DNA of 64,000 bases from NCBI GenBank assembly GCA_002256435.1, contig NKJC01000003.1:372001-436000 (forward strand), read 5' to 3'. The position numbers and the translations under genes were made by a program. This DNA comes from Chitinophagaceae bacterium BSSC1 (GTDB lineage: Bacteria; Bacteroidota; Bacteroidia; Chitinophagales; Chitinophagaceae). Each line of letters begins with the position of its first letter. The first letter of the stretch is position 1. Under the pieces are notes generated by a model, which was given only the letters and a program-made list of their open reading frames with translations, was not told the origin of the DNA and did not search any database. Positions 44,051 through 53,766 of this stretch are shown here, piece after piece.

Positions 44051-46342
44051 TTATTCCACTACCAATTCATCTGCAAATATCCAACCCGGCTTACCCTCAC
44101 CACTATGCCCTTTGGGGCAGAGATTATTCTTGGCACTAACCCTGATAAATCTAATTGGTGTTGCAGGAGCTTTGATTTTGAAATCATGCATCACACTCTT
44201 TTCTTCAATGGATACAGGGCTTGGAATATTTCCTAACAAAGTAAAATTTGTTCCATCAGTTGAAACTTCAAATTGAACAGCAGCAGGCAAGAAAATCCAA
44301 TCCTTATAATGCTGCAAACAACCCAGTGCGATTGTTTGTACTTGCTTAGCTTCACCCAAATCAATGGTAGCAATTAAATCTCCATCTGTAAACCCATGCC
44401 AGTTCTTGCCAATGGCATCTGTGCCTCTAACTCCATCGGTTAAGGTATTGGCCCCAGCGGCTGGATAATACTTGCTATAGGGTTTTACATAAATAACTGA
44501 TTTGCCCACAGCTTGATGCATAGAGAAATATTGCTTGGCTGCTTGTAACCCTTTGATACTATTGTTCACAGAAAGTTTTGCCTTGATCCATTGTGTAGAT
44601 TGAACTGATATAGGGCCTGTATATAGCTGGCTTTGGAGGTTAGGTTCTGAGCCATCGGTGGTATACCAAATTTTAGCGTCGTTGATTTCTGTGCTAAGCG
44701 TTACAAAAAGTTTTCCCTTTTCTGCATAAGGTTTAATCTCTACTGCAAAGTTTCCTGCACTATAATTTAATCCGCGTTGACCAAATGCTTTAAACTGTTG
44801 TGGTAAACGTTGATTAAATGCATCCCAATTCTTTTCAGACTTAGGCGTCCACAAAACTTCCGACAAAGCCAACATTCTGGGCAAGACCATGTATTGAACC
44901 ATAGAAGCAGTTGTAATAAATTCTGTCCAAAGATTAGCCTGAGCACCCATTACATAAGCCGCTTCCGTTGTAGAAAGCTCTTTTGGTATGGGTTCATAGT
45001 CATACACCATTTTCAAGGTATTCATGCCGCCAATGGCAACAGGTTCTCCTTCAGGTCCTGCTTGATAATGGTCAAAATAAACAGGCTTTCCAGGGGTCAT
45101 CACCACCTGGTGTTTCATCTTAGCAGCTTCAATGCCACCCGCTTCTCCACGCCAGCTCATCACGGTTGCATCAGGTGCTAAACCACCTTCTAAAATCTCA
45201 TCCCAACCAATCATTTTCCGATTCCTTTTTTTAAGTAAACCCTCTACCCTTTTCATAAAATAGCTTTGTAAGCCATTCTCGTCTTTCAAATTTTCACGAG
45301 CAATTTTAGCCTGACAAACCGCACATTTTTTCCAAGGGTCTTTGTCTACTTCATCACCACCTAAATGAATATAGGTTGATGGAAATAATTTGACAACCTC
45401 ATCCAACACATTATCAATAAACTGATACACAGAATCATTACCAGCGCAATAATTAGAAGAGATATTGGTATAGTTGCCACCTGTCATGGGCAACTGAAAT
45501 TGCTTGTTACAACTCAGCAATGGATATGCTGCAATGGCCGATGCCACATGTCCGGGCATTTCTATTTCAGGAACAATGGTCACATTTCTTTGAGCAGCAT
45601 AAGCAATAATTTCTTTTACCTGTTCTTGTGTATAATAACCCCCATAAGTAGCGGGCTCTCCTGTTTTAGCCTGGGGGCGATTTCCCCATACTTGATCGGT
45701 ATAATCTACGCGCCAAGCACCAACTTGGGTGAGTGCAGGATATTTTTTGATTTCTAATCTCCAACCTTGATCATCTACCAAATGCCAGTGAAAACGATTC
45801 ATTTTATAAGAAGCCAATAAATCAATGTATTGCTTTACTAAATCTGGTCCAAAGAAATGACGGCTCACGTCTAAATGCATACCACGATATTGAAACCTGG
45901 GATAGTCTTTGATTTGCATGCATGGAATTTGCATTACCGCATTGGTTCTAATAGCAGGTAGGGTTTGCAACAATGTTTGAATACCATATATTAAACCCGC
46001 ATTGGCATTGGCTTGAATGGTAATGCTATTAGTTGCTACCTGCATCAAATATCCTTCCTGACCAATTTCATCCAATTTGGCTAATTGCAAAACAATGGCT
46101 TTACCTGCAGTTTTATTTGGCATTGATACACCTGAAATATTTTTTAGCGATGCACGCAAAAAATCTACCACAGGTGCTACACCAGTTTGTTTTAGATCAG
46201 CTCGAATACCAGTAGAAGCGTCTAATACAAAGACACCAGATTCTATTTTAAGAGAAACGGGTTTGGGTATAATGGCGGGTTCTTGGGCAAAAAGATTGTT
46301 GAACCCCATCAAAAGCAACAAAGTAAAAAAGTATTGTTTCAT
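44051..46342 (-). CDS. GH20 beta-N-acetylhexosaminidase with C-terminal carbohydrate-binding domain
   Basis: A 763-residue exported enzyme. A signal peptide (1-19) is followed by a GH20b-type domain (about 25-145), the TIM-barrel catalytic domain with the Asp-Glu pair D330-E331 in HLGGDEV, and a F5/8-type C domain in the last 150 residues (IGKNWHGFTDGDLIATIDLGE, IRFIRVSAKN). It removes terminal GlcNAc or GalNAc from glycans or chitooligosaccharides. It follows the GH35 gene by 18 nt and converges with the permease gene without any gap. Confidence 0.93.
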   Translation of the reverse strand: MKQYFFTLLLLMGFNNLFAQEPAIIPKPVSLKIESGVFVLDASTGIRADLKQTGVAPVVDFLRASLKNISGVSMPNKTAGKAIVLQLAKLDEIGQEGYLMQVATNSITIQANANAGLIYGIQTLLQTLPAIRTNAVMQIPCMQIKDYPRFQYRGMHLDVSRHFFGPDLVKQYIDLLASYKMNRFHWHLVDDQGWRLEIKKYPALTQVGAWRVDYTDQVWGNRPQAKTGEPATYGGYYTQEQVKEIIAYAAQRNVTIVPEIEMPGHVASAIAAYPLLSCNKQFQLPMTGGNYTNISSNYCAGNDSVYQFIDNVLDEVVKLFPSTYIHLGGDEVDKDPWKKCAVCQAKIARENLKDENGLQSYFMKRVEGLLKKRNRKMIGWDEILEGGLAPDATVMSWRGEAGGIEAAKMKHQVVMTPGKPVYFDHYQAGPEGEPVAIGGMNTLKMVYDYEPIPKELSTTEAAYVMGAQANLWTEFITTASMVQYMVLPRMLALSEVLWTPKSEKNWDAFNQRLPQQFKAFGQRGLNYSAGNFAVEIKPYAEKGKLFVTLSTEINDAKIWYTTDGSEPNLQSQLYTGPISVQSTQWIKAKLSVNNSIKGLQAAKQYFSMHQAVGKSVIYVKPYSKYYPAAGANTLTDGVRGTDAIGKNWHGFTDGDLIATIDLGEAKQVQTIALGCLQHYKDWIFLPAAVQFEVSTDGTNFTLLGNIPSPVSIEEKSVMHDFKIKAPATPIRFIRVSAKNNLCPKGHSGEGKPGWIFADELVVE

Positions 46343-46360
46343 GACTGATAGTTATAAATA

Positions 46361-48193
46361 TTATTCTAATGTAGCGCCTGCTGATATTTGTGCCGCTGAT
46401 GATTGTAATAAGTCAAAAACAAGGATTTCATTATTTCCTTTTTTCAACCATTGTGCAGGGCAGAAGATTTTTTGTTGAGGCCCTATATTCCAATAGCGGC
46501 CTAGGTTATGACCATTTACATAGACCATGCCTTTACTATATTTTGACAAGTCAAAATACGTATCTCCCAATTCGGTTAATTGAAATGAGGCTTTATAAAA
46601 ATTACATAGTTTATCCTTGATTGGTTTTGCACTTACAACAGGAGGATGTTTGGACATAAATGCTTCATCCATGGGTAGCAAAGTGGTTTGCCAATTCATC
46701 AGCGTCATCCCATTGAGTGTAACCCTATCGGTAATCCCTTTTCTATCATGCATAAACTGCGCAAAATTGATATGTCCCATTCCTTCCATCACAATTTCTA
46801 ACAATGGATTTTTCACGTCAGATTTGGGCAGGTTTACTTCCCAGTTTCCGCCGTCTCTGTAAACCGTATCAATAAATTTTCCATTTAAAAACACTAGTGC
46901 ATAATCATGTGGTTCCCAAATTTTTAACTTACCAGATTTGTGACCAATTAATGTTGTGGAATAAATAGCCATCCCTTGGTTTTGTCCCAATGCCTCAAAT
47001 GTTTTTGGTTGCGCTGAAGCGATGGTTGGTAGTTGATAGTCCCATATAGAAGCAACTTGTTGCAAGTCAAATGGCGCAATACTGATAGTTTTAATGGGTG
47101 CTGGTATGGCAGGCAAAGGCTTATCAGTATGTGCCTGAATCATCCTTCTTAGCATATAGTATTTAGGCGTTGCCATTCCTTGTTCACTTATGGGTGAATC
47201 ATAATCATAGCTAGTAAGATCTGGTTGATACTGGGTAGGAGAAAATGCATTGGCACCTGCAGTAAAACCAAAATTGGTTCCACCATGCACCACATATAGG
47301 TTAAAGGATTTTTTATGATCCAATAAATACGTGATTTCTTTTTTCAAATCATTGGTGTCGGGCTTTGCCCATTTTTCTCCCCAATGGGTTAACCAACCGG
47401 GATAAGTTTCTCCACTAAAAGCTGGAACATTGGGATTGTGTTTTTTGGCTTGAGCAAAATCGCCGTCGTTTCCTCCACTGTCTAATCCAATAGCTGCGCC
47501 GTCAATATTACCCGCGTCCAACATATAAGCAGTGGGACCATCTGATGTATAAAAAGGAACTGTAAATCCATTATTTATCCAAAGCTTACGCAAGGTTTCC
47601 ATATAGACTTTGTCATTGCCATAGCTTCCGTATTCATTTTCTACCTGAACCATTAATATGGGGCCGCCCTTACTCACTTGCAAGTTCACTACTTCCTTTG
47701 CTAATCGATTGATATACCTTGTAGCGGCATTTATATACCTAGGATCCATGCAGCGCACTTTAATGTCTGGGAACTTTAATAAATAAGGGGGAATTCCACC
47801 AAAATCCCATTCCGCACATACATAGGGCCCTGGTCTAAAAATCACCCACATGCCCTCTTCTTGGCAGATTTTTACAAATGCTGCAATGTCTTTGTTATTG
47901 CTTTTAAAATCAAATACCCCTTCAGTGGTTTCATGAAAATTCCAAAAAATATAGGCCGCAATGGTATTGCATCCCATGGCTTTTGCCATTTGTATTCTAT
48001 GGCGCCAGTATTCTCTTGGAATCCTTGCTGGGTGCATTTCTCCACTAATTATTTGATAAGGCTTCCCGTCTAATAAAAAGTCTTCCTTACCCAATTTGAA
48101 TTGATGCGTAACAGCAGGTTTAGAAACCGTTTGAGCATTTAGTGTAAAAGCATTCAAAAGAAAAAGGCAAATCAGCCCAGCTAAAGATTTCAT
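46361..48193 (-). CDS. GH35 beta-galactosidase
   Basis: A 610-residue secreted enzyme. A signal peptide (1-20) is followed by the GH35 TIM barrel: SGEMHPARIPREYW, YIFWNFHE and the acid/base Glu187 in VENEYGS, with the nucleophile Glu262 in GETYPGW. C-terminal beta domains (about 400-610) contain a GALACTOSE-binding-like fold (YVNGHNLGRYWNIGPQQKIF). It releases beta-galactose from glycans. It is the first gene of a GH35-GH20 operon, with an operator and a large inverted repeat in its leader. Confidence 0.94.
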   Translation of the reverse strand: MKSLAGLICLFLLNAFTLNAQTVSKPAVTHQFKLGKEDFLLDGKPYQIISGEMHPARIPREYWRHRIQMAKAMGCNTIAAYIFWNFHETTEGVFDFKSNNKDIAAFVKICQEEGMWVIFRPGPYVCAEWDFGGIPPYLLKFPDIKVRCMDPRYINAATRYINRLAKEVVNLQVSKGGPILMVQVENEYGSYGNDKVYMETLRKLWINNGFTVPFYTSDGPTAYMLDAGNIDGAAIGLDSGGNDGDFAQAKKHNPNVPAFSGETYPGWLTHWGEKWAKPDTNDLKKEITYLLDHKKSFNLYVVHGGTNFGFTAGANAFSPTQYQPDLTSYDYDSPISEQGMATPKYYMLRRMIQAHTDKPLPAIPAPIKTISIAPFDLQQVASIWDYQLPTIASAQPKTFEALGQNQGMAIYSTTLIGHKSGKLKIWEPHDYALVFLNGKFIDTVYRDGGNWEVNLPKSDVKNPLLEIVMEGMGHINFAQFMHDRKGITDRVTLNGMTLMNWQTTLLPMDEAFMSKHPPVVSAKPIKDKLCNFYKASFQLTELGDTYFDLSKYSKGMVYVNGHNLGRYWNIGPQQKIFCPAQWLKKGNNEILVFDLLQSSAAQISAGATLE

Positions 48194-48194
48194 A

Positions 48195-48235
48195 TTAGTA
48201 GCATTGATGGTTCAAAAACTCTCCAATGCTACTAA
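48195..48235 (-). promoter_or_regulatory. perfect 12-bp inverted repeat in the GH35 leader
   Basis: TTAGTAGCATTG (48195-48206) and CAATGCTACTAA (48224-48235) are perfect reverse complements with a 17-nt loop. In the mRNA the 3' arm ends 1 nt before the ATG at 48193, so folding would hide the start codon region. It could act as an RNA switch or as a DNA dyad for a second regulator. Confidence 0.65.
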
Positions 48236-48261
48236 AAATTTCGGCCATTTCCCGCTTAAAT

Positions 48262-48285
48262 CTTGCGCAAACGATTGTACGCAAG
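48262..48285. promoter_or_regulatory. LacI-type operator upstream of GH35 gene
   Basis: The core TGCGCAAACGATTGT (48264-48278) is identical to that at 42713. Here it is also bounded by CTTGCG (48262-48267) and CGCAAG (48280-48285), a second dyad around the same core. It is 69-92 nt upstream of the GH35 start and lies just past the 3' end of the GH3 gene. Confidence 0.65.
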
Positions 48286-48298
48286 CTTTGATCATCCG

Positions 48299-50623
48299 CT
48301 ATTTTTTTGGTACATATTTTTTTACCCTTGCATCATTGATCACACCCTTCCAGTTTAGACCATATCCAAAATCATACACATGACCATTGCTGTCTTTGTA
48401 TGGAATCATGTCTCTTGGAACGTCTTCCATTTGTTTTTCAACCGTAGACATATTCAAAGGCATTTGCATGGGCAACAAAGCAGAGGGTTCTACTTTACCA
48501 GAAACAATGTCTAATAATGCTTCTACTTGAACACCAAACTCACCAAGAATGGCGTCTACTTGACCTTCAAATTCCCCAAATACCATGGGATTGCTCATAC
48601 TCACCGCAACCAATACGGGTTTGCCTTTCATGGCTTTCTTGGTATCTAAAATAGTATTCAAGTCAGGAGCAGAATTAGACTTAGAAGTTTTACCCAAATA
48701 AGTTCTGTTAGTGATACTCGGGTCAATGACTGGATCGCCCGCGGCAATACTATGCGCCCTGGCATCCGTAGCTGTATAATCTTTTAATTGGAGTGAAATA
48801 GGAACATAACCATTGCCTCCTGCTTCTCTATCGGCCCTGCTATAACCACCACTAACAGGACTCTTTATAAAGACCAACGCAAAGTCTGCCTTAGTTGGAT
48901 CATCGGTTACTGTGTAATATTTTTTAATCAAATCAAGGTTCACAGGATACTCCATTTTTTCGGGAACAGGTTGTCCAAAAAAATTGATACTTGCAGGCGT
49001 TGTACGTTTGGGCACATAAACTGTTTTACCTTTTTGAATGGGTAGTGTCTTATTTTGATTTTTGAGTAGTACAATAGATTTTAATTGGGCATCGTATCCT
49101 GCTTTCATAAATTCAGGTTGTCCAACAATGGCTTTTGACGCATTGGGATCCAGATAAGGATTCTCAAACAAACCCACCCTAAATACATTCAATAACAAAC
49201 GATAAGCAGATTGCTCAAAACGCTGACGCATAAAAGCTTCGCCGTGTTCTTTTACGCCCATTTGATAAGCTTCTAAAACAGGGTTAATATCATTATTGCC
49301 ACCAAACTGATCCACACCAGCCATCAATACTTTATAGTGCCTTTGTGCAATGCTCAATGATTCAACGCCCCATGACTTACCCGAAAACACATCGGGCTTG
49401 TCACCCTCGTTAGCAGTGATTAACCAATCGGTACAAACCACTCCGTCATACCCATATTTATTGCGTAATAAATCTGTGATAATGTATTTACTAAAGCCAT
49501 TACCTACATTCTCTCCATTCTTTTTGTCTTGGTTATAAGAGATGGTGTAGTAGGGCATTACAGCCGATGCTTTTTTAGTGCCACCAGTTAATTTAAAAGC
49601 ACCTTCAGTAAATGTGCGTAAATGTGTTTGAAATTGGTTACCCGGATAAACAGCAAATTTTCCATAGGCAAAATGCGCATCTCGTCCGCCTTCTTCAGGA
49701 CCACCACTAGGCCAATGTTTGACCATGGCGTTTACGCTTAAATTTCCCCAACCTTGATAAGCAGCAATGGCTTTGGGCGATGTTTGAAAACCGTCTACAT
49801 AGGCTCTTGCCATATCAGTAGCCAATTGTGGGTCTTCTCCAAAAGTTCCTATAAAGCGGTTCCACCTTGGTTCTGTTGCTAAATCAATTTGTGGTGAAAG
49901 CGCTGTTGTAATACCCAGTGCACGATATTCTTTAGAAGCAATAGAACCAAATAATTTTGTGATGGCTGGGTCAAAAGTAGCAGCCAATCCAAGTTCTTCG
50001 GGCCACTGAGAAATAGCACCACCAGAGCCTGCATTATACTCTGCGTCTTTATTGGCACCGTTTCTTGGGTCAGAACTATTATTGGCAGGAATACCCATGC
50101 CAATGCCTTCAACCAATTGCTGCACATTATTATTCCAAGTGGCTGATACCACCGGATTTTGAACCGATGTAATCAATACATGGCGTAAATTATCCTTGGT
50201 TAAAAAAGCTATTTGTTGATCAGATAAATCAGAGGCTTTAGCCCCACTAGCAGAAAATGTTTTGTCTTTATAGGTACCAGCAAACATACCTCGTTCTTGG
50301 GCTGGAATAGCTTGGTGCCTGCTATAGAGCATCATTCCTGCAATTTGATCTACGGTCATTTTAGAAGCCAGGTCTTTGGCTCTTTCGGCTACAGACAAAC
50401 GCCAGTCTTCATACTTATCCAACTTGCCATTCTTATTTAAGTCCTTAAATGGCAAACCATCTTGCTTGATAATTTGTACACCAGATGCAGTGGAATAACC
50501 CAATGCAATCTGTTCATTTACTTTAATGACTTTGATATTGTCTGAAAGATTGGTTTCAACCAATTTGGTTTGCGCTTGGGCTACAGAAGCAGCAGCCAAA
50601 AGCAGGAAAAAGTATTTTCTCAT
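48299..50623 (-). CDS. GH3 family glycoside hydrolase
   Basis: A 774-residue exported enzyme. The start at 50623 gives the signal peptide MRKYFFLLLAAASVAQA; an extra 20 residues in the longer frame are not supported. A short acidic EF-hand-like loop (DLNKNGKLDKYEDW, residues 61-74) precedes the (beta/alpha)8 domain, whose nucleophile Asp is in YDGVVCTDWLI. A second alpha/beta domain and the C-terminal region follow. It cleaves terminal beta-linked glucose, xylose or GlcNAc. It has its own promoter region because a terminator separates it from the nuclease gene. Confidence 0.92.
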   Translation of the reverse strand: MRKYFFLLLAAASVAQAQTKLVETNLSDNIKVIKVNEQIALGYSTASGVQIIKQDGLPFKDLNKNGKLDKYEDWRLSVAERAKDLASKMTVDQIAGMMLYSRHQAIPAQERGMFAGTYKDKTFSASGAKASDLSDQQIAFLTKDNLRHVLITSVQNPVVSATWNNNVQQLVEGIGMGIPANNSSDPRNGANKDAEYNAGSGGAISQWPEELGLAATFDPAITKLFGSIASKEYRALGITTALSPQIDLATEPRWNRFIGTFGEDPQLATDMARAYVDGFQTSPKAIAAYQGWGNLSVNAMVKHWPSGGPEEGGRDAHFAYGKFAVYPGNQFQTHLRTFTEGAFKLTGGTKKASAVMPYYTISYNQDKKNGENVGNGFSKYIITDLLRNKYGYDGVVCTDWLITANEGDKPDVFSGKSWGVESLSIAQRHYKVLMAGVDQFGGNNDINPVLEAYQMGVKEHGEAFMRQRFEQSAYRLLLNVFRVGLFENPYLDPNASKAIVGQPEFMKAGYDAQLKSIVLLKNQNKTLPIQKGKTVYVPKRTTPASINFFGQPVPEKMEYPVNLDLIKKYYTVTDDPTKADFALVFIKSPVSGGYSRADREAGGNGYVPISLQLKDYTATDARAHSIAAGDPVIDPSITNRTYLGKTSKSNSAPDLNTILDTKKAMKGKPVLVAVSMSNPMVFGEFEGQVDAILGEFGVQVEALLDIVSGKVEPSALLPMQMPLNMSTVEKQMEDVPRDMIPYKDSNGHVYDFGYGLNWKGVINDARVKKYVPKK

Positions 50624-50681
50624 GGCAGTAGTGATGGTTAAGCAATGGGTAAATTTATTACTATTTTGATTAGGGGAGCAC

Positions 50682-50711
50682 AAAAAAGCCCCATCAAAAT
50701 GATGAGGCTTT
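50682..50711 (-). terminator. intrinsic terminator after nuclease gene
   Basis: On the minus strand the stem AAAGCC...GGCTTT (50711-50685) with CATC/GATG inside and one mismatch is followed by six T. It lies 20 nt after the nuclease stop. Confidence 0.75.
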
Positions 50712-50731
50712 AAAATCTATTTTATTCAATT

Positions 50732-52141
50732 TTATGGAACATATAATTTGGCTTGCAATGCTTTTTGAACATCTAAAGGCAATTTAGATAAAAGGTCATA
50801 AGAAGTTGACTTTTCAATTGCATCAATAGTAGTGATATATTTTTTCCAATCAGCATCAATCACATTCTCATTAGGTGTGTCAATTGCCAAAACGGTGGTA
50901 TTGGCATTCACTCTAGAAAGGTCTGCATTACCTACTGGCAGAATTACAGCAACTTTCCAAACTCTTTTAGGAACAACTACTTTTCCATTATTAATGGTCT
51001 CAGCATATCCATTAGACCCTGTTCCTCCTTTACCATAGCTACCCATAATGATATACACTTCATAGCCTTTCTGCATTTCTGCTCTTAAATAGGATTCCAA
51101 AGATGCCCAAGTTTGTTGGTTGTTATTAGGAGCTTGTGGAATCATATTTGGCATCAAGAAAGTAGCAGAATTTGCCTCAACAGAACTGGTTCTATCTGCA
51201 GAGGGACAATTATGGCCTCGGTCAAAACCAGAGCCACTAAAACTATTACTTTGTACTTGATAAAAATCTGTTGGAAAGCCCGTAAACGCAGCAAAATTGT
51301 CTTGTCTTGATGTACTTCCAACATTGGAAGCATCTAAGTGCCAAGACACCCAATTAGGTGTGTTCCTAGAGCTACTATGTGAAGTGGTAAAGTATTTAAA
51401 ATCTACCAAGTAATTCTCAATTGCCACACTAGTAGATGTTGCATTAGAAGGATTGCCAAAAAGTAAGTTACTATTATCTCCATCAACAGGAGGAACGTCA
51501 ATACCAGAGCCATTAGGAAAACCCCTACCCGGTGCAGGTATTGAGTAATTGACGGTATCTTTCACATTGTCTACAACTTCTTTAAATACAATGCCAGGAT
51601 TACCTTCTCCAATAAAGGTAATATCATCAATATTAACCCTTGTAGTGCCTGTTTTTCTTATTTGAAATCTTACAGGTTTAGTAACTGTAATCTTAAAGGT
51701 ATCAGAAAGAAAGGTTTTGCTATTGGTATTTAGATTTGCCCCTAATTGAGTATAAGTAGTTCCTTTATCTTCTGAGATCCAAACAGAAACCACAGAAGCT
51801 ACATCATTACCATATTGGGCATGCTTTATTACCAAGGTATTGATACTGTCAACATCATAATTCATTCCAATTTTGCCTGTTCTCAATCTAACAGATTGTA
51901 AGTCATTTTTAATATCCGCAGCAGTACTACCCAAGAGACCATCATCAAAATTCCATGTACCTGTTTTAATAGACACATCTGCTACAGCATAAGCGGCTTT
52001 AGAGCCCATTTCAAAATCTTCCTTGATAGTGTATTTTACTGGAACATGTACATAGGGAACAATGGTTTCGGTTATCTCCATCTTTTTGGTACAACCGAAT
52101 ACAAAAGCGCTAGCAAGCGCTAATACAAAAATTTTCTTCAT
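50732..52141 (-). CDS. secreted DNA/RNA non-specific endonuclease lipoprotein
   Basis: A 469-residue lipoprotein: MKKIFVLALASAFVFGCTKK has a lipobox Cys17. A beta-sandwich domain (about residues 35-190; VSVWISEDKGTTYTQLGANLN, TVTKPVRFQIRKTG) is followed by the NUC1-type nuclease domain, with the catalytic His in GFDRGHNCPSADRT (about residues 305-318) and an Asn/Gln-rich metal-binding region after it (MPNMIPQAPNNNQQTW). It probably degrades extracellular DNA and RNA for nutrient use. It lies beside the polysaccharide locus but is transcribed separately, as a terminator follows it. Confidence 0.9.
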   Translation of the reverse strand: MKKIFVLALASAFVFGCTKKMEITETIVPYVHVPVKYTIKEDFEMGSKAAYAVADVSIKTGTWNFDDGLLGSTAADIKNDLQSVRLRTGKIGMNYDVDSINTLVIKHAQYGNDVASVVSVWISEDKGTTYTQLGANLNTNSKTFLSDTFKITVTKPVRFQIRKTGTTRVNIDDITFIGEGNPGIVFKEVVDNVKDTVNYSIPAPGRGFPNGSGIDVPPVDGDNSNLLFGNPSNATSTSVAIENYLVDFKYFTTSHSSSRNTPNWVSWHLDASNVGSTSRQDNFAAFTGFPTDFYQVQSNSFSGSGFDRGHNCPSADRTSSVEANSATFLMPNMIPQAPNNNQQTWASLESYLRAEMQKGYEVYIIMGSYGKGGTGSNGYAETINNGKVVVPKRVWKVAVILPVGNADLSRVNANTTVLAIDTPNENVIDADWKKYITTIDAIEKSTSYDLLSKLPLDVQKALQAKLYVP

Positions 52142-52271
52142 TGGGTAGGGGTTAAAACTAAAATAATTTCAGTGCGGCAAGATAAATAAATACCCATACC
52201 GGATTAATGCTGATAACAAATTGTTAATAAAGGAATTAAGATTAAATTGCCCAATACCAGAATTTGGCAAT

Positions 52272-53750
52272 ATGGAACAAACAAGCAGTTTATCAAGGAA
52301 TATTAGCATTACTGGACTAGTAGCCACGGGCATCTCATCCATGATTGGGGCATCTATTTATATTGTACCATTCATGTTGCAAAAAAACGTGGCTGGAATT
52401 GGTCCATATATTCTACCTGCATTTTTAGCCGCAGCAGTACCAGCCCTATTTGCTGCCATCTGTTATGCTATACTTTCCAGTGCCATGCCCAGAGCGGGTG
52501 GTAGTTATGTTTATGCCAGTAGGTCAATTCATCCCTATTGGGGTTTTGTAGCCAGTTTCTCACAATGGTTTGGATTATCCATAGTCATTGGTGTGGTTTC
52601 CTATATGGTCTTACCCTTTTTCCGAGATGTTTGTATTACACTAGACTGGAAGGCGTTGGCACAATTTTTTGACCAACCCAATACGCGTTTGTTTTTATCC
52701 CTTGGTCTCTTGTGGACTTTTATCCTAATCAATATTTTTGGGATACAAACCTACCAGTTTACCATAATTGGTTTGGTACTAATTACTTTTTTACTAGCGA
52801 GCATAGTTATCATTGCTGGATTTATTTATACAGAAACTGATTTTATTCAAGGTGTTTTTCAAAAAGACGGCATTCAAATTAACAGAGAACCAGGCTCATT
52901 TAATTGGCAACAATTTTTAAGCGCAAGCGCCGTATTATTTGCCAGTTTTATTGGTTTTGATTCCATTGCACAAGCTGGTGGCGAAGCAAAGAATCCTAGT
53001 AAATCTTTACCTAGAGCCATCCTAATTACCATTGTTACGGTTACCCTATTTTATTTGTTGTTCACGTTTGCAGTGTATAGAATAGTTCCTTGGAATTTTG
53101 TGAGAGACTTAGCCAATAGCAAAGACATTTCAGCTACCACCCTACTAAACTATGTACTACCTCCTTTTTGGTCTGTGCTCATTATGTTGGGAGCTAGCAT
53201 TGCCTTACTCAAAGACCTACCCTCCATGGTGCTGTCTGTATCAAGGCTTTGTTTTGCATGGTCTAAGGATCAATTGTTTCCAATATGGTTAACCAATGTG
53301 CATCCCAAATACAAAACACCTCATTGGGCCATCTTATTTAGTGGCATTGTGTCTAGTCTTGGAATCTTGGGTTGTCATTTTGCCAGCGATATTTTTCTTG
53401 GTATTGATATCATGGTCATGTCAATGCTCATCAATTTTATTTTGATCTGCTTATCTGTACTGTTGATTCAACACTATAATCCAGTGCTAGCAAAGCAAAT
53501 TGCTGTGATTAAAAATCCCATGCTACAAAAAACCATTGCCATTCTTGGAATCATCAGTCTTGGTTTTTTATTGTTGATCCATGTTCAAAATGATTTAGCC
53601 ACAGAACAAAAAGCATGGTATTTTCATGCCAGTTATGTTTGTGCATTGGTCATGCTATTTGCAAGCATTATTTTCTTTTGGTATTGGCATCAATTGAAAA
53701 AAACAGGATTGACCAATGGCAACTATTTTAAAGAATTACCAGCGGAATAA
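52272..53750 (+). CDS. APC family amino acid/polyamine permease
   Basis: A 492-residue inner-membrane transporter. The start at 52272 is preferred; the longer frame starts at a TTG at 52221. Helix 1 has the APC motif SSMIGASIYIVPFML (about residues 23-37), and 12 hydrophobic segments follow, with FIGFDSIAQAGGEAKNPSKSLPR as the helix 6-7 signature. Its substrate is unknown. It is followed by an aldo/keto reductase-RidA gene at 16 nt, so the two may be co-transcribed, linking uptake of an amine or amino acid with RidA-type deamination. Confidence 0.9.
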   Translation: MEQTSSLSRNISITGLVATGISSMIGASIYIVPFMLQKNVAGIGPYILPAFLAAAVPALFAAICYAILSSAMPRAGGSYVYASRSIHPYWGFVASFSQWFGLSIVIGVVSYMVLPFFRDVCITLDWKALAQFFDQPNTRLFLSLGLLWTFILINIFGIQTYQFTIIGLVLITFLLASIVIIAGFIYTETDFIQGVFQKDGIQINREPGSFNWQQFLSASAVLFASFIGFDSIAQAGGEAKNPSKSLPRAILITIVTVTLFYLLFTFAVYRIVPWNFVRDLANSKDISATTLLNYVLPPFWSVLIMLGASIALLKDLPSMVLSVSRLCFAWSKDQLFPIWLTNVHPKYKTPHWAILFSGIVSSLGILGCHFASDIFLGIDIMVMSMLINFILICLSVLLIQHYNPVLAKQIAVIKNPMLQKTIAILGIISLGFLLLIHVQNDLATEQKAWYFHASYVCALVMLFASIIFFWYWHQLKKTGLTNGNYFKELPAE

Positions 53751-53766
53751 GTAATAATAGATCCCT

